Both the position numbers and the translations under genes were made by a program. A model generated the notes under the pieces. The model was given only the letters and a program-made list of their open reading frames with translations, was not told where the DNA came from and made no database searches. From NCBI GenBank assembly GCA_945870115.1, contig CAMBRH010000109.1, positions 1 through 10,469 of the forward strand: a stretch of 10,469 nucleotides of DNA, in the 5' to 3' direction. Below are positions 6,685 to 10,469 of the stretch, piece by piece; the stretch's first letter is position 1; each line of letters starts with the position of its first letter. This DNA is from Chitinophaga pinensis (GTDB taxonomy: Bacteria > Bacteroidota > Bacteroidia > Flavobacteriales_D > Crocinitomicaceae).

Positions 6685-6727
6685 ATGAGATACTACCTTT
6701 GAATTCTTATCAAAACAATTGATTTTA

Positions 6728-7258
6728 TCAACCACCACAGTACATAAATGAATAAACGTAAGGATTAGCGTCTTTGTTCTTCAATAAATTTGATTTTCCA
6801 GTTTTTTGATCAAATAATTTTGTACTTATTTTTATTTTAATCAAACGAATTTTCAAAAAAGATAATCTAATTTCATTTTCACCTTCTTGAAAAATAGTTA
6901 TACTACTAGTAAGCGGGTCAAATAATGAATATTCAAGTTGCTCACAATCTGAAAAATTACATTCATGCAAAAGAGTTGTGAGATAACTTTTATTTAAAAA
7001 TATTAATTTTGGTATGTTTTTAAACTTTTTAGTAAATTTTTTATTGCTTTTATATGTAGTTTTTATTTTTTTTAATTCCTTCTTTTCTACAAAATATATT
7101 TCATGATTTACTAAATCAAAAATAAAGCATCCTTCAAAATTAATAGTATCAACAATTTCAAACTCATCACAAAAATTATTTTTACGTCCATTTATTTCAT
7201 TTTGTGAATTCAAATTGAAACAAAAAACCAGATAAATTAGACAGATTGTAATTTTCAT
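6728..7258 (-). CDS. small exported protein of unknown function
   Basis: This is a 176-residue protein with a clear signal peptide: MKITICLIYLVFCFNLNSQ, probable cleavage after S or Q at residues 18-19. The mature part is hydrophilic and lysine-rich with FDLVNHEIYFVEKKELKK in the middle, four Cys (including CNFSDCEQ), and the C-terminal end ANPYVYSFMYCGG. No family or catalytic motif is recognised. Its ATG overlaps the stop of the upstream lipoprotein gene by 4 bp (ATGA), so the two are translationally coupled and probably act in the same place, the periplasm or cell envelope. The pair lies beside a region of IS and helicase remnants, which hints at an accessory locus. Composition is very AT-rich but not clearly different from the neighbours. 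Confidence 0.72.
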   Translation of the reverse strand: MKITICLIYLVFCFNLNSQNEINGRKNNFCDEFEIVDTINFEGCFIFDLVNHEIYFVEKKELKKIKTTYKSNKKFTKKFKNIPKLIFLNKSYLTTLLHECNFSDCEQLEYSLFDPLTSSITIFQEGENEIRLSFLKIRLIKIKISTKLFDQKTGKSNLLKNKDANPYVYSFMYCGG

Positions 7259-7857
7259 TTTTGTTCAAATAAAATTATTTTTTCACTAAAAATTCCATTA
7301 TTTTGATAAACATATTTCTCCTTTAGAATAACTTCATCATTGTCAAGGTTTGGCATGGCAAGCTTTTTTAGTTTAAATTGCCAAACTTCAATTACTAGCG
7401 GATTTTTTGCATGAGAATAAATGAGTTCCTTAATCAAAAGTGGAGTTTCACATTCTTTGCAACGAACTTCAAATATTTTAAAATCAATTAAACTATTTTC
7501 AGGATTAAAACTTAACAAAATTGATGTAAAAATCTTTCTATCTCTTTGTTTTAAAAACAAAAGTTTATTTTTATTTTGAATAAAGAAGTCTTTACCAAAA
7601 ATAATTGAAGAATCAATATTAAAGTATTGATTAACATTTTTGAAAAACTTTTTTATTAAATAATTTGGAATATCTTCATTTGTTTTAACAAGATTTTCAA
7701 AATATAAAAATGAATTTGTGTCAATTTCAACTTTGTTCAATTTATTTTTTTGCTCTATAGATATAGGAAGATTTTTTTTTGTTTCATTTTTACAAGAAAG
7801 TAAAACACATGAAAATATAATCATTAACCCAAAACAACTATTTTTTTTATTTCCCAT
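7255..7857 (-). CDS. predicted lipoprotein of unknown function
   Basis: This is a 200-residue protein with an N-terminal lipoprotein signal: MGNKKNSC, hydrophobic core, then LLSC with the lipidated Cys expected at residue 22, followed by KNETKK. The mature part begins with a charged low-complexity linker. It then has LYFENLVKTNEDIPNYLIKK (residues ~52-71), LLSFNPENSLIDFKIFEVRC (~114-133) and a CKEC pair near 133-136. No known family is recognised. It would be anchored in the inner or outer membrane. It is the first gene of a two-gene - strand unit and overlaps the next gene by 4 bp. The ATG at 7857 is supported by the signal sequence. Confidence 0.75.
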   Translation of the reverse strand: MGNKKNSCFGLMIIFSCVLLSCKNETKKNLPISIEQKNKLNKVEIDTNSFLYFENLVKTNEDIPNYLIKKFFKNVNQYFNIDSSIIFGKDFFIQNKNKLLFLKQRDRKIFTSILLSFNPENSLIDFKIFEVRCKECETPLLIKELIYSHAKNPLVIEVWQFKLKKLAMPNLDNDEVILKEKYVYQNNGIFSEKIILFEQK

Positions 7858-7867
7858 AATCCAACAA

Positions 7868-7875
7868 CAAATTTA
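7868..7875 (-). promoter_or_regulatory. candidate -7 box for the lipoprotein operon
   Basis: On the - strand TAAATTTG matches TAnnTTTG exactly and ends 10 bp before the ATG at 7857, which would give an almost leaderless mRNA. No good TTTG is seen ~20 bp further upstream, so the box may be fortuitous. Confidence 0.33.
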
Positions 7876-7970
7876 CAATATTATTTCTCATTAAAAATCT
7901 TCACTAATTCACTCAAAAAATCACAGCATAACAACTTCTTATCAAGCAATTTTAACTTAAAAATAGTTTT

Positions 7971-7978
7971 TATATTTG
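7971..7978 (+). promoter_or_regulatory. candidate -7 box for the ABC transporter operon
   Basis: TATATTTG fits TAnnTTTG. The -33 region around 7948-7954 reads ATTTTAA, a partial match. A start near 7983 would leave a ~130-nt leader before the ATPase ATG at 8115, containing the pyrimidine repeats at 8031-8066. Confidence 0.38.
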
Positions 7979-8030
7979 TCCACTTCTGATTAATTTAATG
8001 AATTAGATTAAAATTTTCAAATAATAAAAA

Positions 8031-8066
8031 GTCTTTTATCTTCCGTCTTTTAATCTTTAGTCTTTT
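8031..8066 (+). repeat. three spaced copies of GTCTTTT in the ABC operon leader
   Basis: GTCTTTT occurs at 8031, 8045 and 8060 (spacing 14 and 15 bp) with pyrimidine-rich spacers such as ATCTTCC and AATCTTTA. The spacing is between one and one and a half helical turns. It lies between the candidate -7 box and the ATPase start. It may be a degenerate tandem repeat or a regulatory site. Confidence 0.45.
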
Positions 8067-8114
8067 TTGGAATGATATTTGAAACCACCTAATTCAAGAA
8101 TAAAAACTATTAAA

Positions 8115-8756
8115 ATGAACATCAATTTCAAAAGCATAATGCCAAAGCCTCTAGAATCTATTCAACATAGTTCGGAAAGTATTTGGGGAAGAGAAGTTTT
8201 ACTTGAACAAGGAAAAAAAATCATGTTGAATGCTTCTTCTGGAAAAGGGAAATCGACTTTTACGAATACCATTTTCGGTTTGAGAAAAGATTACACTGGA
8301 CAATTATTGTATGATAATCGCGACACAAAAACCTTTTCTCCAGAAGAATGGATTACAATACGCAAGGAAAAAATTTCAGTTGTTTTTCAAGATTTACAAT
8401 TGTTCAATAACTTATCTGTGAAAGAAAATTTGCAGTTAAAAAACAATTTGTGTTCCGTTTATTCCGATTCAGAAATGAAATCTTTCCTTGAAATGTTGGA
8501 AATCGACAACAAATGGGAACAAAAATGTGGTTTACTTTCCATGGGACAGCAGCAAAGAGTTGCAATTGTTCGTTCACTTTGTCAACCTTTTGAATGGCTG
8601 GTTTTAGACGAACCATTTTCCCATTTAGACAAAGAAAATAGTCAACGAAGTTTGAAATTAATCAACGAAAGATGCAAGCAATTAAACGCAGGTTTTGTTT
8701 TGACAACTTTGGGTGACGACTACGATTTTTCTTACGATCACGAATTAATACTTTAA
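8115..8756 (+). CDS. ABC transporter ATP-binding protein with atypical motifs
   Basis: This 213-residue cytoplasmic ATPase is of the MacB/LolD/FtsE type and is predicted to power the permease encoded 3 bp downstream. Motifs from M1 at 8115 are: Walker A ASSGKGKST (40-48), with Ala where the first Gly is usual; Q-loop VVFQD (Gln92); signature LSMGQ (141-145) in place of LSGGQ; Walker B LVLDEP (162-167) with catalytic Glu166; and D-loop SHLD (169-172). The H-loop region reads VLTTLGDD (195-202), where VTHD is usual, so the switch histidine appears absent. The frame could start at TTG 8079, adding 12 residues, but the ATG at 8115 directly precedes the first beta-strand-like segment and is preferred. 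Its length is slightly short for LolD (~225). Function as a transporter ATPase is likely; its substrate is unknown. Confidence 0.87.
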   Translation: MNINFKSIMPKPLESIQHSSESIWGREVLLEQGKKIMLNASSGKGKSTFTNTIFGLRKDYTGQLLYDNRDTKTFSPEEWITIRKEKISVVFQDLQLFNNLSVKENLQLKNNLCSVYSDSEMKSFLEMLEIDNKWEQKCGLLSMGQQQRVAIVRSLCQPFEWLVLDEPFSHLDKENSQRSLKLINERCKQLNAGFVLTTLGDDYDFSYDHELIL

Positions 8757-8759
8757 GCC

Positions 8760-9938
8760 ATGTTAAGTAAATTATTATTCAAAAATCAGGATAAAAAACA
8801 ATTAATCATCGCGATGATTGGTTCGTTTATGGGAATTACTTTTTTAATTACTTCCATTCATTATTTGATAAAAGTGAATGAATTTGGCGAAGGAGCAGAT
8901 ATTTTGGGGCCAAATACAATCATTGTTCAGAAGAAAGTTACGACTTCAAGTTCTCTAAATTTGGCTAAAACAGATTTTTCACTCCAAGAAATTGAATTGC
9001 TGAAAAAAGAAAAATTTATCATCGATGTGAAACCTGTAATCAGCAATAATTTTGACGTTTCTTTTGCTACAGCTGATCCTTTGGTGCCAAAATTTAGTTC
9101 CGACGTTTTTATTCAAACAGTTGATCCAGATTTCATGGATGTAAACACCACTGAATGGAATTGGAGCATCAAAGATACAATTGTACCCATGATTTTGCCA
9201 CGAGATTTTTTGGTGATGTTAAATACATTTATGAGTGCTCAGGGAATTCCTCAAATTTCTGATGAATTAGCAAAAGACATCAAATTTAAGTTCAGAATTT
9301 CGAATGAAACTTCCGAAAAAGAATACATTTATTGTAAAATAATTGGCTTTACGAATGAAGTTGCATCGATTCTAGTTCCTGAAAGTTTTATGAAATATGG
9401 AAATGATAAATATGGCAATTTAACAGATCAAAAAATCACGCAATTAATGATTTCTGGAACAGAAAGCGAGTTTGGTTTAGTGGAAGAAATGTTGAAAGAA
9501 AGACATTTAGAATCCAAAAATTCGCAAATGGTTGTTGGAAGATTAAAAAGTATGGTTGGAACATTGATTTTAGTCGTATTGGGAATTTCAATCATAGCGG
9601 TTTTCGTTTCTGGCTTGGTTTTGATTCAATACGCACAATTGTTGATGAGCCGAAATTCTTATGAAGTGAGAACATTACTAAGAATGGGCTATTCACCAAA
9701 GAAAATCATCAATAAATTTTTCTTTTACTTCATCAAAATATTTGGTTGGATTAGTTTGATTGGCTTCGGAATGTTCTTCGTTTTCAAATACTTTTTAGAT
9801 TCCATGTTTGAAGAAGGCGGACTTTACATTGGCACAGACATGACACTTTTTTCAATCTATGCTTTGCTGTTTGCTTATTTGATTTTCGGAATCGCAAGTT
9901 TCATGAATGCCAAAAAAGGAATTTATAAAGAGTTTTGA
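8760..9938 (+). CDS. FtsX/MacB/LolC-like ABC transporter permease
   Basis: This 392-residue inner-membrane protein has the four-helix layout of type VII (mechanotransmission) ABC permeases: TM1 ~15-37, a large periplasmic domain ~38-262, TM2 ~266-292, TM3 ~322-345 and TM4 ~362-384. The cytoplasmic loop between TM2 and TM3 reads SYEVRTLLRMGYSPKKI (300-316), which matches the 'E...lRalGas...I' coupling segment that contacts the ATPase. The periplasmic domain (DILGPNTIIVQKK, then IIGFTNEVASILVP near 194-207) resembles the MacB-like core of this superfamily. It begins 3 bp after the ATPase stop, so they form one operon and presumably one transporter. Proteins of this class move lipoproteins or antibiotics or act mechanically at the septum; which applies cannot be told. 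No membrane-fusion protein or outer-membrane partner is encoded in the window. Confidence 0.88.
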   Translation: MLSKLLFKNQDKKQLIIAMIGSFMGITFLITSIHYLIKVNEFGEGADILGPNTIIVQKKVTTSSSLNLAKTDFSLQEIELLKKEKFIIDVKPVISNNFDVSFATADPLVPKFSSDVFIQTVDPDFMDVNTTEWNWSIKDTIVPMILPRDFLVMLNTFMSAQGIPQISDELAKDIKFKFRISNETSEKEYIYCKIIGFTNEVASILVPESFMKYGNDKYGNLTDQKITQLMISGTESEFGLVEEMLKERHLESKNSQMVVGRLKSMVGTLILVVLGISIIAVFVSGLVLIQYAQLLMSRNSYEVRTLLRMGYSPKKIINKFFFYFIKIFGWISLIGFGMFFVFKYFLDSMFEEGGLYIGTDMTLFSIYALLFAYLIFGIASFMNAKKGIYKEF

Positions 9939-9994
9939 TTTAAGAATAAATGTAAAATAGTAAGTTTATTTACAAATATGGTTATTATTGTAAC

Positions 9995-10456
9995 ATGAAA
10001 CTTGTTCAAACACTTAATCTTTACTTAAAAAGCAAAACAGATTCGAAGGGCATTTTTAGATATTCTAGAGGGCCGCAATTCGGTAATATTGGATTTTTAT
10101 TTACATTAGTTTTAATGTTTACTTTTATACTATTAATAAATCAGATTGTTTACGCTAATTTTTTAAGTGCTTCTGTTCTGCTTTTAATTAACCTCTTTTT
10201 ATTAAGTCTAATTGGAAATGTTCAAGGTTTTGAAATTGATGTTAATTCGAATAAAATCAGAAATTACAAACAACTTTTAACATTTAGATATGGTGAATGG
10301 TCAAATTTAGATGATTTTAAATTATTGAATTACCCATTTACTTCCCGTAGTTTAACAAATAGTGGTTTTGAGGACATAAAATTTTCTAATACTTTGTTAA
10401 AACTCCCTTTTGGGTGTGCTTTTCTATTAAATTTAAAAAAGAACTCATTTATATAA
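9995..10456 (+). CDS. small two-helix membrane protein, C-terminus possibly frameshifted
   Basis: This 153-residue protein is not assigned to a named family. After a charged start (KSKTDSKGIFRYSRGP) it has two adjacent hydrophobic helices, ~33-51 and ~56-75, and then a cytoplasmic-looking segment FEIDVNSNKIRNYKQLL (79-95) and FRYGEWSNLDDF (97-108). The pattern 'GxEID...K.R.Y....G.W..L' is one I associate with short uncharacterised Bacteroidota membrane proteins. The last ~20 residues (LPFGCAFLLNLKKNSFI) look less natural, and an overlapping frame beginning at 10402 gives WVCFSIKFKKELIYI and stays open to the window end. A frameshift near 10399-10414 is therefore possible. It lies 56 bp after the permease with no terminator between, so cotranscription is possible, but no functional link is evident. 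Confidence 0.6.
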   Translation: MKLVQTLNLYLKSKTDSKGIFRYSRGPQFGNIGFLFTLVLMFTFILLINQIVYANFLSASVLLLINLFLLSLIGNVQGFEIDVNSNKIRNYKQLLTFRYGEWSNLDDFKLLNYPFTSRSLTNSGFEDIKFSNTLLKLPFGCAFLLNLKKNSFI

Positions 10457-10469
10457 TTTGGCATATTTT

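Noticed and set aside
6176..6730. Integrative element with attachment sites at the tRNA
   Set aside because: No copy of the tRNA 3' end (GGTTCGATTCC or GGGACCAC) was found downstream and no integrase is present, so no att site can be claimed.
7881..7991. - strand stretch of ~36 codons ending KIFNEK, upstream of the lipoprotein gene
   Set aside because: It looks mildly gene-like but has no ATG and contains the candidate ABC promoter; open stretches of this length are common by chance in AT-rich DNA.
1..10469. CRISPR array or long tandem repeats
   Set aside because: No regularly spaced repeats of 20 bp or more were seen anywhere in the window.

Overview
The window is AT-rich DNA (roughly 30% GC by eye) from a member of the Bacteroidota, most likely the Flavobacteriales. 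Signs of this are the TAnnTTTG promoter boxes, A-rich start regions without Shine-Dalgarno motifs, a tRNA without an encoded CCA, and several small membrane or exported proteins of a flavobacterial style. No species can be named from the sequence alone.

Positions 1-6030 look like core genome on the + strand: the C-terminal half of guaB (IMP dehydrogenase), a small membrane protein of unknown function, then two periplasmic folding factors. These are a 652-residue protein with two parvulin domains and a 450-residue SurA-like protein. The second is followed after 23 bp by a MoxR-type AAA+ ATPase. The first parvulin gene has a good promoter and a good terminator of its own. surA and moxR appear to form a separate unit. 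Together the two isomerases would assist folding of exported and outer-membrane proteins.

Positions 6070-6310 hold a single tRNA gene with anticodon CAT (elongator Met or Ile2). It has a promoter box upstream, a small hairpin on each side and a strong intrinsic terminator.

Positions 6310-6730 contain no intact gene. Two decayed fragments are fused there: on the + strand a tentative tail of a superfamily 2 helicase, and on the - strand the first ~24 codons of an IS256-type transposase with its upstream end. They meet near 6503-6505. The tRNA flank therefore looks like a site where accessory DNA has come and gone.

Positions 6728-7857 (- strand) are a two-gene unit with an ATGA overlap: a predicted lipoprotein followed by a small exported protein, neither recognised.

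Positions 7858-10469 (+ strand) hold an ABC transporter pair: an ATPase with altered Walker A, signature and H-loop sequences, and 3 bp later a four-helix FtsX/MacB/LolC-like permease. A small two-helix membrane protein follows, and its C-terminus may be frameshifted. The atypical ATPase and the helicase/IS junction are the most unusual items; nothing here amounts to a clear new multi-gene system.
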